From Lineus longissimus (lineage: Eukaryota > Nemertea > Pilidiophora > Heteronemertea > Lineidae): DNA of 64,000 nucleotides. Below are positions 39,559 to 51,575 of this stretch, piece by piece (within the stretch, counting starts at the first letter, position 1; each line of letters starts with the position of its first letter). The translations under genes and the position numbers were made by a program. The stretch lies in the NCBI RefSeq assembly GCF_910592395.1, contig NC_088314.1, positions 618,001-682,000 on the forward strand, written 5' to 3'. The notes under the pieces are model-generated. The model ran no database searches. It saw only the letters and a program-made list of their open reading frames with translations, and was not told the origin of the DNA.

Positions 39559-39622
39559 CTGTTGACTGTGCTTTAAGAGAGACTAGGCATGGCGCCAGTC
39601 TCTCTTAAAGCACAGTCAACAG
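39559..39622. repeat. Perfect 26-bp inverted repeat with 12-nt loop
   Basis: The left arm 39,559-39,584 and the right arm 39,597-39,622 are exact reverse complements over 26 bp. The right arm begins AGTCTCTCTTAAAGCACAGT. The loop is AGGCATGGCGCC. A perfect stem of this length is unlikely by chance and suggests recent origin or conservation. The right arm and loop belong to a 61-bp direct repeat with a second copy at 39,943. Confidence 0.95.
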
Positions 39623-39645
39623 GCATTTGGTCTCAGTATTTGGGT
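39585..39645 (+). repeat. 61-bp direct repeat, copy 1
   Basis: Starts AGGCATGGCGCCAGTCTC and ends TATTTGGGT. It matches 39,943-40,003 with one difference that I can see (CTCAG versus CTTAG). The high identity over 61 bp and 358-bp spacing point to a recent duplication or two copies of one mobile repeat. Confidence 0.9.
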
Positions 39646-39942
39646 TTTGATTGCCATGACTGTACCCCTGTAAAAGTCAGAGGAGGAGAAGTTTGGAATG
39701 ATGAAAGCATTGAAGAAGAAGAAATGTTATTATATATTGAGGAAAGCAAAATTTATTATGAGACTAGAAGGCAGTGTCCTGACTTGATTATTTTGAAAAT
39801 GGCAGTCTGAACACATTAAAAGGTGGAACATGGCATTTTATCGACTTTGAAGTGTTCCGCAGTTAAAGGGAGACTATAGGCAGCAGCTAGGTAGGCAAGA
39901 TAAAGTCATACAAATTTGCCAATAGGGGTCAGTCATATCTCT

Positions 39943-40003
39943 AGGCATGGCGCCAGTCTCTCTTAAAGCACAGTCAACAGGCATTTGGTCTTAGTATTTG
40001 GGT
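39943..40003 (+). repeat. 61-bp direct repeat, copy 2
   Basis: Second copy of the block at 39,585-39,645, also beginning AGGCATGGCGCC. Unlike copy 1 it lacks the facing inverted arm upstream, so the hairpin exists only at copy 1. Confidence 0.9.
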
Positions 40004-40148
40004 ACAGAATCAAGGCAGCTCAGAGAGCAATGATTGAACGATGCTGTGGACAAGTCCAAGGATACTGCATCAGTCACGACCAACTTCTCATCAGAAAGCG
40101 TCACCACCAGCATATTCAATGTTCAGTTCCAACCTGTACCAGTCCAAT

Positions 40149-40282
40149 GCACGCCTGTCATGGTCAGCAGTGGTCAGCGTAGCGCGATATGAAACATTCT
40201 TCCGAAACTCAAGCGAGGTAAGTCTGCTCATTAGCCTATCTCGCGCACTGCTCCTTCTTGTCAAACATCGTAGTGAAATCGT
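40149..40282 (+). repeat. 134-bp dispersed repeat, copy 1
   Basis: Begins GCACGCCTGTCA and ends GTAGTGAAATCGT. It aligns without gaps to 41,709-41,842, 1,560 bp downstream, with about 10 substitutions. Open frames overlap it on both strands. In those frames the substitutions fall mostly at first and second codon positions (about 8 of 10), the opposite of what protein constraint would give. I therefore call it a non-coding repeat. Confidence 0.85.
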
Positions 40283-41708
40283 GGTACAGTGTGGCGTCCT
40301 CGAGGATTGCAGCTGGTCGGACAGACGTGAGGTGGAATGTGGGCGGCTGCACTTCTTCGTTGATGTGCGATGGCAGATAGCACAGTTGTTGCGTTGCATG
40401 ACAGCTGAAAGTGAATGTGATATCATAGAACTGAGGCGTTTGCAATGAGACTATAGGTGAAGTAGAAGCAAGGAGTGAAATGGGCCATCTTCCAGTGACT
40501 AATATACAGAGTAAGGGCACTGGGTGTTGTTAGATTCAGCATTGAATGTATTCCTCGTACAAGCGTGAATAGTGTGGACATACAGTGAGAGGTGAGAGAC
40601 CCCTATTGACTACTTCTTGTAACTTTATCTTGGATATTATATTAGTATTGAACTTCTAGCCATGGATTATGAAGAAATTGAAGTTGTAGGCATGGAATAT
40701 GAAAAATTATTCAACGTTGAAAGACATTATTCCATGAGGCTTTGCCGTGATCGCAAAGGACGCGACGCGATTGGTTCACATGCTAATGAGGTATGATAAT
40801 GATAATTACCTCTATAATGCTACTTGGATAGCGACTGTGTCGTTGATTGCAACAGTGGTCTATGTCAATGTGTGCCTGTAATGTCAATGAAGTATGATGA
40901 GGTGATGACGATAGTGCAATTGACTAGGTGGCGCATTTTAGAATCAGCAGTGAGCACTGTGTGTAACATGGTGGAGGCAGCGGAGATAATAACTGTGTCG
41001 AAAGTATTGTTATAGGGCCTTCCCTAGGCCCATGGGGTTAAATTTACAATCCACGATTGAAAAGATGTAGTTTGATCGCATTCAACTATAAATCCATTGA
41101 ACAGTTGTGTTCCTTGGCTTTAGTCAACCGATGACCTTTTGTTGGGCCATGATCGGGGATTGTAAACTGTAAATGTATTATGGACTGGGAGACGGGGGAA
41201 ACACAAGTGAAATAGACCAAAACAAGTGATTTTGGGGCTTTGGTTTAGACGCATGCCCCACATGCGCCATGCGGGATTATGCGGGATTATACGGTTCATG
41301 TGAACTTGTTGACATCTACATGATCTAGTGCCGTTATTGGTCATGGTACATGGTAGGCCTAATCATCATGGCAATATGTTTCAGGAAAAGCTCGGAGTAA
41401 AATGAACTGCCGATGAATAATGATGTTGTTCATGTTTACCATGTTTACTATACATAGCCATAGGGTATGCACTGGCCAGTGCACTTTCTGCACGTCGTCA
41501 TGGTCATGTTACATGTACGTGATACCTTGCATATTTTGTTTTTTGAATGCGCATGCTTTTTGGGCAAAATCACTTGTACCAACACTAATGAATAATGTCT
41601 TCTTATCCCTATGACTCCATACACAGTGAGGGCATTGTCCCATTCTCATCAAATGGTAACTTATTGTACCGTATTAGGGTGGAAGTTGGGGAGCAGATAC
41701 CTACCGCT
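40283..41708. other. Spacer between the two 134-bp repeats
   Basis: About 1.4 kb with no recognised gene. It includes a hairpin GAGGTA/TACCTC near 40,788 and a doubled GCGGGATTAT near 41,271-41,290. It may be the body of a larger element whose ends are the 134-bp copies, but these are direct repeats too short and diverged to call LTRs with confidence. Confidence 0.4.
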
Positions 41709-41842
41709 GCACGCCTGTCATAATCAGCAGTGATGAGCTTAGCGCGATATGGAACATTCTTCAGAAACTCAAGCGAGGGAAGTCTGCTCATTAGCATATC
41801 TCGCGCACTGCTCCTTATTGTCAAACATCGTAGTGAAATCGT
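41709..41842 (+). repeat. 134-bp dispersed repeat, copy 2
   Basis: Second copy of the repeat at 40,149-40,282, about 92 percent identical by eye with no indels. It ends at the same base (GTGAAATCGT) and is followed at once by a 10-bp-stem hairpin. Confidence 0.85.
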
Positions 41843-41849
41843 AATGGAA

Positions 41850-41874
41850 AACGTCTGGCTTTGCGCCAGACGTT
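41850..41874. repeat. Perfect hairpin, 10-bp stem
   Basis: AACGTCTGGC, loop TTTGC, GCCAGACGTT. Compact and GC-rich, like a terminator or element-end hairpin, but in an animal genome its role is unknown. Confidence 0.8.
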
Positions 41875-44553
41875 GAGACTAATAAGTGAAGAACTAGTAG
41901 GTAAAGAACTTCTACATGCGCGAGACTGCTCTGATAAAATTATCATTGCAGAGACTACGGTGACGTACACATATATTTTTTACAATCAAAAATGCCCTCA
42001 AAAGACGACATGGAATGATTATTTTATTGATATTTCCTACTATATACCTTCCAATTATCACTTTATACAAATAGATCGGCGTTATGTCGCATGCTTTTCT
42101 TTCCTGGTGACACTATAAAGCAAAATAGTTGCAACCCCGTAAATGCGCTATAAGTCCAATAATAAGTGACGGTGACCCGTTATAAATGTTTCGCCAGCTT
42201 CGCTTTTTTGCCGCTACGCGGCGCGTTGGGCCCTTGCGTCAAGGCGAGGGAAGATAATCACCTGGGTTTCTGGAGACCAATAACCTCAAGCGACAAAGCC
42301 TTGTTTCGTACTTGTTTATGCGGATCGACGAATTGAATAAGGAGGGGCTATACCAATCCATCTATATCTATTTGGAATTCCTGTCTACCTCTGTTAGCTC
42401 TTAAAGGATAATTCAAAAAGATTTGGAATATAAATGAATTTATTCGTGATGACATATTGCGTATTGATGACCATTGATGGGTCAGAACATATTTATACTC
42501 GCCAAGCTCTGCCCTGCATGACAAGATAAGGCGATTTGTAGGTTTTCAGACAATGTGATGGCGTAGTCTTGCCGTCCAATCGATCAGGCCTCATAAAATC
42601 GTCTCCCATCCAATTATTCGCCAATTGCTTCCGAGTCTTCTTACAACAATGCCATCTCTAACTACCTTACACCCGAGGAGTCTTTGGGAGAAAGAAATGG
42701 CCGATTGAGTAGCAAAATGGCCCCCTTGTGGCGGCACTGACACCCTAAGTGAGGATAATAACGTGAATGGTCATATGGTCGGCGATGATTGCTTGGATGC
42801 TGAGGGGAGGCACAGAGGCATTCACCCAGTATCCTGGCCTGCTGTGATCTCTACGAGGCACAGTTACAAGTAGCCTCGCTGCAGATTTCCTCTGTGTATT
42901 TTTCTGATCACTACCGAATGTCATCCTGGTTTTCTACTCATTTCGAATTCTTTCGATCTCGATGTCATTTTGAGTAGGTTGGAGAAAGCTGGGTAAAACT
43001 TAATTTCTTCCCAGGCATTTCGATGTCGCCGGGACGGTTCTGACGAAATCTTGAAAATGAAAGCACGTCGTCGCGGTAACATGGTTTAGATTTGTTACAG
43101 CAGTAAATGATATATAACCTAAATGATATTTGTGTTTTGTCATTTCTGCGGGAATTTTTTCAATAATAGACAAAAATTGCACATTGCATGTTCCTCTTAC
43201 TCTAGTATTCTCATGCACAAAACTCTAGATGGATAATGTTTTTTAAACCCTACTCGGATATTGGTTTAACATCCCAAGCGTGAGGAAAGATGCCCTTCTG
43301 CGTTTTCGTGCAGAATTGCTTTTTTCGAATCATAAATTCTGAAGGTAAAATCAATTACTGTACGTTGGTTTATTCGTACAGACTTCACCACGCCACGCAA
43401 GCCCGCTCGCCCGCTCGCCCTTCAATATTCTGAATTCCGAGGTCGGAGACCTTGGAGCATCGGTGGAGTGACGTCCTTTTCATTGGTCATATCTGCTGAG
43501 GAAGTAGTCATCCATCAATTCTCGGGGTTTATCAGACGGATATTGATGAATGGATGAGGGGGACGTGTTGCTTGACCAGTCTGGGGTGGTCATGACCCGC
43601 ATTCGGCAAGGGTGGATTGTGTGTGTGAATCCTGCGAGTACCCAGGGAAAACTTCTCGGATGATTTCTAGCCTTGATGAAAAAGTGCATCTTCCAACTGA
43701 GTCCTGTCCTCTGGTCACACCTTGTTTAACCGTCAAAAGTCAAAACGGGAGCTCGGACGTAGTTAGCGTTATCACAGGCCTTCGAGGTGGCTATTTAATG
43801 TGGCTAGAAACATGGCCAGATTGGCAAAGCTGCTAAGATCTATGGCGCTATCACTGACATTTCACTGAGAAAAAACGCAGTTAGGTAAGCTTCTTAGCGT
43901 GTTGCGCGTTTTCGTTACTCATTCGGCTAGCCTACGGCTGGAAGACAAAAGACTCGGCTAACGGTCGCATTTTTAGCGCTGGCGATATTTTTTTGGCACA
44001 GGCAATATTCAGATTAACCTTAGTGTTGGAAAAATCGACAAAGGATTATCATCATTCCTTGAGCAGTGTCAACAAAATGATGTGGTCTCGGCATGTTGAT
44101 AACCCCGCAAAAACGGACCATGGTCGTTGGTTTTAATATGTGGTGTTAGGCCCGGGGTGCACTGGTAAGACAAGTCCACCACTTTTTGTAAGGTCTTTGT
44201 CGCCGTTCGTGTGCCTTCCTAAACTACCTTGGATGATTTGGCCTACTGCCTAGACCAAGTCTTCCTCTTCTCCTCCTCCTTCCTGTGCGTTCGAGATTGG
44301 TTGACGGCTTCACTAACATTATATTCTTGGTTATAGAGCGTTAGCTTGCATCACCTCATAAATTGATCTATCTGCATGTCGACTGTAATCACAGGCAGAC
44401 GGCGAGTATCTACCAATGGGTTTACTGAATTGGCCGGGTGATTTCCCGAGCCGGAGTTTCAAATCATGAGAAGGCACGCCCGGTTGTAATCGACAGTTGG
44501 ATTGTGTAGCTTACTCTTTTTAGAGAATCATTAAATAGTGGCCTAACCCAAGT

Positions 44554-44793
44554 GACAATCTCTCTGTTAAACCTCATGTCTAAATACCACTAAAGTGCAT
44601 CACATCTTCAAACATGGTCATGCGTTAACACATACGGAGATTATCTTATACATGTAGTCAATGGGTCATGGTGATTTTACCTAAGATAGAGAGATTGTCG
44701 GTTACTGGCCTCTCTGTGGAGTCGACATATCTGTATCCATTACCACACCAGTAACCACGAATAAAGGCGGCCAGTACCTTTAGAGCGACCGAC
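44554..44793. repeat. Nested inverted repeats, possible fold-back element
   Basis: GACAATCTCTCT (44,554-44,565) is the exact complement of AGAGAGATTGTC (44,688-44,699), with weaker continuation through GTTAGGCC/GTTACTGGCC. Directly overlapping, GTCGGTTACTGGCC (44,697-44,710) faces GGCCAGTA...GACCGAC (44,769-44,793), its complement interrupted by 11 bp. The shared middle arm suggests a rearranged MITE or two nested insertions. Confidence 0.45.
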
Positions 44794-47688
44794 AGTTCAA
44801 TTACCCTTATACCACTGCGACCCTGATTTGAAGCTGACCTGAGGGACGCCTGGAAAAGCCAGATTTCGCCAGTTTCTGCTTGACGACAATAGCTTCCTTT
44901 CGAGTCGAGGCGGCGCGGCTGATTTGCTGTAAATGTGGTCTACTTATTATTTTGAGCTAGTTTATCACCCACAAAACACTTTACAGATACTATCGATACC
45001 TTAATTTGCCCGTACCTAATTAATTTTTCTTTTGACAGCCGAGTAACGTACGTGTACGGTAACAGTCTAGGAGCAATTGCTTCGTACGAGCTCCTTCGCA
45101 CCACGCAACTCCGGGCTCGTGAGCATAGATGAGCCTGAGAAGCGTGCGGAAGTACAGATTGGCCCGCTTTCTGAGAATGCCTGTTCCGAAACAATCTAGG
45201 TGGACGTGACCACAGCCTCGGTCACTCGGTCACCAAGTGGCAACGACCGCACAAATCTCGCCACTCCATGCCCGTGACAGGTAACTGGCTTGATCAGCTA
45301 CCACTTGACCAGCTGCAGGATGATGAGTCCTTATCAACTTGGCAGCTCAGCCCGAGTTATTCAGGCGACTGCCGAAGAGATTGGCTGTTGCACGCGCCCT
45401 TTTTTGACACAGAAAAGTGGTGATGGAGAAGGTACATCTAACGATCAACTGTCTGAAAGATTCGAGTGAACGCGAGGAAGAATAGAGGGCGAATATCTTC
45501 GAAATAAATGCTCATAGATGAATACGACCCGGATGCACTTTGACTTCACTCAAAAAATTTCGTCAAAAATCAGCTGGACCTTTTTCTCCGCCGTCAAAAA
45601 GCTCCAACAGGACATTTTGCACCAGCGTAGCTTCACCATACCGAAAAAACAAGCACAACGGTTAGTCTTTGTCAGTTTTTCTACGATGCCAGAAAATGCT
45701 TCCGATTCCTTGCTGTGTGTATTCAAATCGTCACCCAACATAGCCCAGTTGAGAATATAGTCAAGGCGACCCTGGGGGTGTGACGGGTGACCGTAGCCGA
45801 GCCAGCTGAGTGGCCAGAGCCCCTCGCAGACATCAGTAGTCCGGGCTACAACTCTTCACTGGCAAAGGTATCATCACCTCGACAACAAAAACTAATCAGA
45901 GTGTTATTAGAAACGACGTTTACTCGATTAAGCTAATCATAAGTGGCTTTTTAGCAGCTCTCATCGTAATGACACAGTCTCCCTGATGCCTGGGGTAACT
46001 TGCATTGACCACGGAAGTCATAAAAACATTAGTATGCGGCATATAGTGGCCATTATCTACTGAATGGCAATTAGAGGAGAATGAAATCTGACCACAGGCT
46101 CTCATTACCTCATTAGGTTATCGTTGTCTTGATTAGATGGGCAGTTGAAGGCAAAGAAAGGGCGGTCAGTCACGATGCAGGAAGAAGAAGATTTTCGAAG
46201 AAAATGTTGATTCCCCAGAGATCACTTTAACCTCAGATCCATCTCACTCATGACCTTATACCTTTACCACCAAAACTTAAGAGAAGTTCAAAAGGGTTTG
46301 GTTACGATGACGGAAGGTCATAGAGTGGGTGGACTAATATTGTCTTCTTCTTGTGAACTTATGTGCCATTAAGTACAATGCTCTTAAATCAATATTATCC
46401 TTTCTTTTAGACAAGGAGACACGAAGTGATCTGTGTCAGATGAAATGTCATCGCCTTAAGACATCAAATGTATCAGTCTTTTGTCATACCCTCTTTGAGC
46501 TTGTGTTTAAAATCAAGCAGTGACGTCTGTGGGCCCGGATGACACGTGACCTTGATCGCGTGTGAACGAGATTTGGACAGTGGCCATCTAGGGAATATGG
46601 TGATGGGTTTTGCTTCCATCTCTAAACACGTATAGCAATGTCGTATACTTTGGCTTGGTTACGAAAACGAAATAAAGGTGTTTCGGAAATTGAAAGATAA
46701 CAACCATTGGCGCCAAACGCCACTGGGCGTGAAAGTGAAATCAACGTCGGATGTCGTCGGACAAGATCCAAAACTCTGCATTTGAAATTTGCACGTAAGG
46801 CTGGTCAATTACTGACATTTCCGTTTCAAAATGTGTTATCTTTGTCAAAAACACACACATAACACTTGAGCGGCCATCCATCATCAAATTCTGAAACTTT
46901 GAGTGCATGATGAACCAAAGAAAAATGTTTCCACAAGCAGAGCAGGACGCGGCGGCGAGGGTTGAGGGATGTAGAATATCGACATCTCCTGGCCAAATTA
47001 ATCATATTGATCAATGTTTTTTTCCGACTGGTTTCTAGCTGTATTGTGCTGTGAAATGTCACAGTCTATCACTGAATCGTTCACGGGAAAAAAAACAACC
47101 TTGTTGCAAAAACATACTCTGGCATTACGGCTTGAATAACATGACTGCTCCATCTGCCAGCATAACCAGCGCCCGCACTAATCACTTCCGCTAGACACCA
47201 ACAGGCCCATCTTTGGCAATTTGCAGTCGCAGGAACTGTCATCGTCGAACATTTTTTCTGGTTAATTAGCATTTTTAATGGTGCAGTCTGGTTACCTGAC
47301 ATGCTAACGTGAAAGGTGCTAGCCCGAGGCAAGTGCAAATGTCACCGCGAGATTCAGCACTCGTGGGCTTTAAAGTTCTTATAGATAACCGTTTTGTAAC
47401 AAAAGATCGGAGAGCACAATGAAACTCCATTACCGTTTTAGTAAGTCAACTAACATTCTGAACCATCAGAGGCAGTCTGTCCGTGACCTCCCTTCATTGG
47501 TGTAACCGAGTCCGGGTCGGCGGAGCGGACCCAAAACGGTCATCAAAGTCTACTTGAATGGCTAAATGGGATGCGTGATTCCTTTTATATGTTACAAAAG
47601 AGGAGTGTTAGTCGTTATGATGGCAATCAATGAGCAAATGTTCTGAGATTCAATTGCATAAAAGTGATAAAACGATGAAAAAGTTTTT

Positions 47689-47693
47689 AAAAA
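47689..47693 (-). terminator. Pol III terminator (TTTTT)
   Basis: On the minus strand five T lie 4 nt past the 3' end of the tRNA-Leu gene, as expected for RNA polymerase III termination. Confidence 0.75.
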
Positions 47694-47697
47694 GGTA

Positions 47698-47816
47698 TGT
47701 CAGAAGTGGGATTCGAACCCACGCCCACATTCGTGGACCAGAACACTCCACTGACTCATTGCAGAGTAAGGCATAAACCTTGAGTCTGGCGCCTTAGACC
47801 GCTCGGCCATCCTGAC
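47698..47816 (-). tRNA. tRNA-Leu (anticodon CAA) with 35-nt intron
   Basis: The gene is 119 nt and the mature form would be 84 nt plus added CCA. The acceptor stem GTCAGGA pairs with TTCTGAC (one G-T), followed by discriminator A, the leucine type. The A box TGGCCGAGCGG is at 47,799-47,809 and the B box GGTTCGAATCC at 47,709-47,719. The anticodon stem CCAGA/TCTGG holds the loop CTCAAG|T with anticodon CAA at 47,780-47,782. The intron at 47,744-47,778 sits between tRNA positions 37 and 38, the standard eukaryotic nuclear site. A long variable arm (CCAC/GTGG) is present as in class II tRNAs. tRNA-Leu-CAA genes with introns are usual in animals. All stems look intact, so I take it as functional. 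It reads UUG codons. Confidence 0.97.
47744..47778 (-). other. Intron of tRNA-Leu(CAA)
   Basis: Thirty-five nt from GTTTATGCC to GGAGTG in transcript order, between G37 and the T before TCTGG. It would be removed by the tRNA splicing endonuclease, not the spliceosome. Confidence 0.93.
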
Positions 47817-48954
47817 ACGATGAAAGAGGCACAGCGAGAACAGAACTGATGCTCAAGTTTGACTCTCTTTCTTTTCCTTCGCCGTATCATGTTGAAGTTG
47901 AACCAACAAGAAGATATCTGGTAGGTGGTGAAGAGGAAACGTGAGAACGTTCGATTTCAAGCCAAACACGGAACGACCAATCTACTTCACTTCACAGTTC
48001 ATTCGCTGCCATCAGCCACCTTCGGTACCTTTTATCACCACTAACCATGTCATGATGTGCATGATTGAACCGATTTCCGTTTTACATGATGTAATAATAA
48101 AGAATAGTCTTCAATGATTCTTGGTCTTCGTTGCCAATTCCAGTTGGTGATATTTCACTGCCGTCTTCACCACTCACGTCTGGATGCCCATGATGCGGCC
48201 ATGAAACCTCCGCAGCCAGTAACATCAAGAGACGATCCCCTGATATCAAAACGACCATTCATGGCTTCATTACAGGTATTCATAAAGCGCCAGCATTGTT
48301 GCCAGATAATTTCACGATGGTTAAGATAATCTTGCCCATCATGGCTCAGTAATTTGTCCGTCAGCGAATAAGACGGCTTTGTTCAGACGGTCAGAAGGGA
48401 AACTTTTGGGGCAGTCAGGAAATGGACGAGCAATGAATGATCCTGCGAACAGATAATTGCCCATGTACATTTCCGTGTCATTCATTAGGGATGGGGAAGC
48501 TTGTGGCGAAGGTTGTAGCTTTTGGCTAAAGGGATGGACTATGTAAGCTCTCCTTGTTTATTTAAGAAGGGAAATTCAGCATAACAAAGGAACGGTTTGC
48601 AATTATGGGCATGGCGTTTTCATGCCAAGGACTGAGCCCCGATCAATCTTCCCTGAGCAACTGACCAACAGAACAACCAAGCAGTCAGCGGTGTTGATAT
48701 GCGTATTCGGCTGTTCTTTTTGCTCTCAGTTTCCTCTTATATGAGGTAGCTTTTATTTCAGTCTCATTGACCGGACCCAAGTTATTTGGAAATCCTCGAG
48801 ATGATCACTTAAGCAAGATATCCAGTAGGCTATTGATCGAGAAATCATACCGAGATGCTTGTGTGTCGCGTCACCAGCCTCTACTTAGGTGACACCTGCT
48901 CTAAAGTAACGAAACCACCAGGCTGCTTTCAAGTCATCCCGCTGAGGAAATCAG

Positions 48955-48998
48955 GGGTTAATGTTCGCTTCTTCGGCCGGAGAAGTGAACATTAACCC
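48955..48998. repeat. 18-bp-stem hairpin with 8-nt loop
   Basis: Left arm 48,955-48,972 (GGGTTAATGTTCGCTTCT) and right arm 48,981-48,998 (AGAAGTGAACATTAACCC) pair over 18 positions with a single G-T. The loop TCGGCCGG can add two or three pairs. This would be a stable cruciform or RNA hairpin. It could be the remains of a small fold-back element or a structured RNA. Confidence 0.85.
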
Positions 48999-50813
48999 AG
49001 AGTCCCCGTTCTTGGTACATGTACTTGGTAAAAGTACGATGCGGCCCTTCTTGTTCCATTCCCCCGCTTATGCGTGTGGGTTGATTATTTCTTTAAATAG
49101 AATTACCGGTAAGTTATAATACAAAGTAGTTTGTCTTGGATCCAACGTTTCCATTTCGAATAACCAAAAGTCAATTTCTTCAAATGGAAGTGCATTATCG
49201 CCATCAAAGCTGGCTAATAGTATTACGGAACTGCCTTTTGCTACTGTTCGCCGTTTTGTGCATTATGCTCTCGGATTATTGCAGCAATCATTGTAGTTAG
49301 AGACATTTGCTGCCGTGTCTTTGATCGGAATCGTTAAAAAATCGAATGAGGTGAGTCGTGAAAGGTAGGCACCGACATGACTGAGCCCACCCTAAAAGGG
49401 ATGGTTTCCTTTTTCAAGCAACAAATTACAACTGTCAGGCTTCTTGGAGCCACTAATACGATATGCGTTGGCCATGAGACAATGTTGATTTTTTTTAAAT
49501 AAGAAAACGATGATTTGGTCACCATTCCACCCACCATTCCCGCACAACTATCTAGCTAAGATATTGCCAGCTTATACAGTTCATTCCAAAATATGGACAT
49601 CATATTGTCAATAACTGTACGACGTTCAGAACTTTAGGATGTCACGATTAAGATAACATGACAATCTTTATCTGTATTGAAGACCTGAGGCAGTGATCAG
49701 TAGACGTTTCTCAGATTGGTTAAGAATAAGTCGATTTGAACAGTTTTTTAAACATGCCGATAGCTGGTATGGAAAGGTATTGATCAATTTTGTTCAATGC
49801 GAAACACGCCGCTGGATGATTCGAAAAAAGAACGATTTCAAAATAGACCCCGAAAGTAGTCCCAGGGGGCGGGTCCCCATTCAATTATTCTCATCGTTCC
49901 CGTCATTACCAGTTCAAGTTCTCCAACTCGACGACAGAAACACTACACAAGTAATTCGACTACAACCATCTTTCACCATTTTGTTATCTTTTTTCTAGAA
50001 TTCGTTTAAGCGTTGTCAGTTCACCGGCGGGTGAATTTCCGTTTTAATTTAAGTCAGATCGCTAGGCTGCAAGGCTTCAGCGGTAATGTCAAAAAGCAAT
50101 GATATTTTGAAAAGCGGAAGTGGGTGACGTTGCCGGTGACATATGACTTTTACATGTAGTTCTGCCTGTCATTTGTTTAATTGACGACGGACGTCCTGCG
50201 TTCCGTTGGTTGGCTAACCGCGGCTACAAATTATGTAGTATTATATCTGGTAATTTAACCTTCGGTAATGTCATTGAGTAACTTCTTTGCTAAATGAATG
50301 GCGTAGTTGTATTGACATTTGGAGATAAAAGTTTCCAAAACACATCTCGAGAGCATGAACAACAAGTTTGATCAGAAATCCAAGTCCTGATCGAGTTCCT
50401 GGCGTGGGATAGGTGAACTATTCGTGTAGGGCTGCAGGGTCCGATTTATTTAATCAGTTCAAATCAGATTGAATTTAATCAAAACTGCTGACTTCCATCT
50501 CCAAGTTCACTCAGTTCACTTTGATCGGTAACCAAATATTGACCCGTCTATGGCCAGGGAACTCTTACTTTACTAAGGTGGTCTAGCAATTATCTTACTC
50601 GTGGATTACTGTCATTAACAGATAGAATCGTTATCAAGTGATTTGCGAAAGATTTCAGCAGCTTTTAAGCGTCCAGTGTTTTTAAACATCGGAAGGATGG
50701 CCAATGTGAACATTTGGTGGTTGGTACTATTTGCCACCATGAATTCGTCTTAAGATCTTCCCATTAACCCGAACCCGAGTCCAATGACTTACACTAGCAG
50801 TTCGAGTAGGTTT

Positions 50814-50905
50814 ACACAGATTGCACGCATGCGCCGTGCATCATTTCACCCCGCACTGCACCCAAACAGTGCAAAAATTGCGTGCATTGTAAAATTCATT
50901 CCATC
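50814..50905 (+). repeat. Dispersed repeat, copy 1 (inverted partner at 51.5 kb)
   Basis: The core CGCACTGCACCCAAACA, then AATTGCGTGCATTGT, matches the minus strand at about 51,488-51,560 (CGCTGCACTGCACCCGAACA, then GAATTGCATGCATTGT). Both copies translate to a shared ALHPN...IACIV string in one frame, which follows from the DNA similarity and is not taken as coding. Confidence 0.5.
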
Positions 50906-51479
50906 GCATACTGTCAAAACCTATGGTATTTCTGTGGACAAAAGAAATGTTTGTACAACTTCACTGATTGATTCTTAACGAAACATTAGCTGCAGAATCA
51001 CTGGAACAGAAATGGAATGAAGAAACAAGGTAGACGCCCAATTAATCCTATAATCGAGATGAATTCAGGCGTGATGCTCATTTGCCCGAATCAGTAAATG
51101 ATTCCAGTGACACGGATTTATACCTGCATGACTACTCCGCTGTTCAAGTGACTTTTTCGATTTCATGCTGTAACCACAATTTCAACATTTCATTTTATGC
51201 GCTGGCATAAAAACGCGCATCTTTCTGCCTTATTTTCGTGATTTGATTTCAAGACACGCATAATCTCTTATGAAAAGTGACAATCAGGGAAATGCATTTT
51301 ATAAATGCAATTAAATGCAATGAGCTGTTGAATTTCTTGTATGATTCTTCACGACAGAGTAATGGGGCGAGTTTGGGGGCAGCCTGTCGCGACTGACGCA
51401 ATGTCGTAAACATCAAAGACGGACCCCATTAGTCGGCCATTTTGTTTCCCAAAAGCAATACTCCACCACTAGGGGCGCT

Positions 51480-51575
51480 GATCAGGAAAGAGGCGAATGG
51501 CACAATGCATGCAATTCTTGCATTCGATTCTTGTATGTTCGGGTGCAGTGCAGCGTGAAATACCAAAGCACTATC
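51480..51575 (-). repeat. Dispersed repeat, copy 2
   Basis: Inverted relative of 50,814-50,905. Spacing and indels differ, so the two are old copies of one interspersed repeat rather than arms of one element. Confidence 0.5.

Larger units (their letters stand above)
41875..47697. other. Intergenic or intronic DNA, no gene recognised
   Basis: No gene recognised in about 5.8 kb. Visible items are a GC hairpin GCCGC-TAC-GCGGC at 42,210-42,222, a doubled CCGCTCGC at about 43,403-43,420, a pyrimidine-rich run near 44,260-44,285, and nested inverted repeats at 44,554-44,793. Short open frames have no family features. Confidence 0.5.

Noticed and set aside
40041-40520. Overlapping open frames of 94-135 codons on both strands
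   Set aside because: They overlap a dispersed repeat, and differences between its two copies fall mostly at first and second codon positions.
40149-41842. 134-bp pair as LTRs of a retroelement
   Set aside because: No TG...CA ends, primer-binding site, polypurine tract or reverse-transcriptase frame between them, and they are shorter than typical LTRs.
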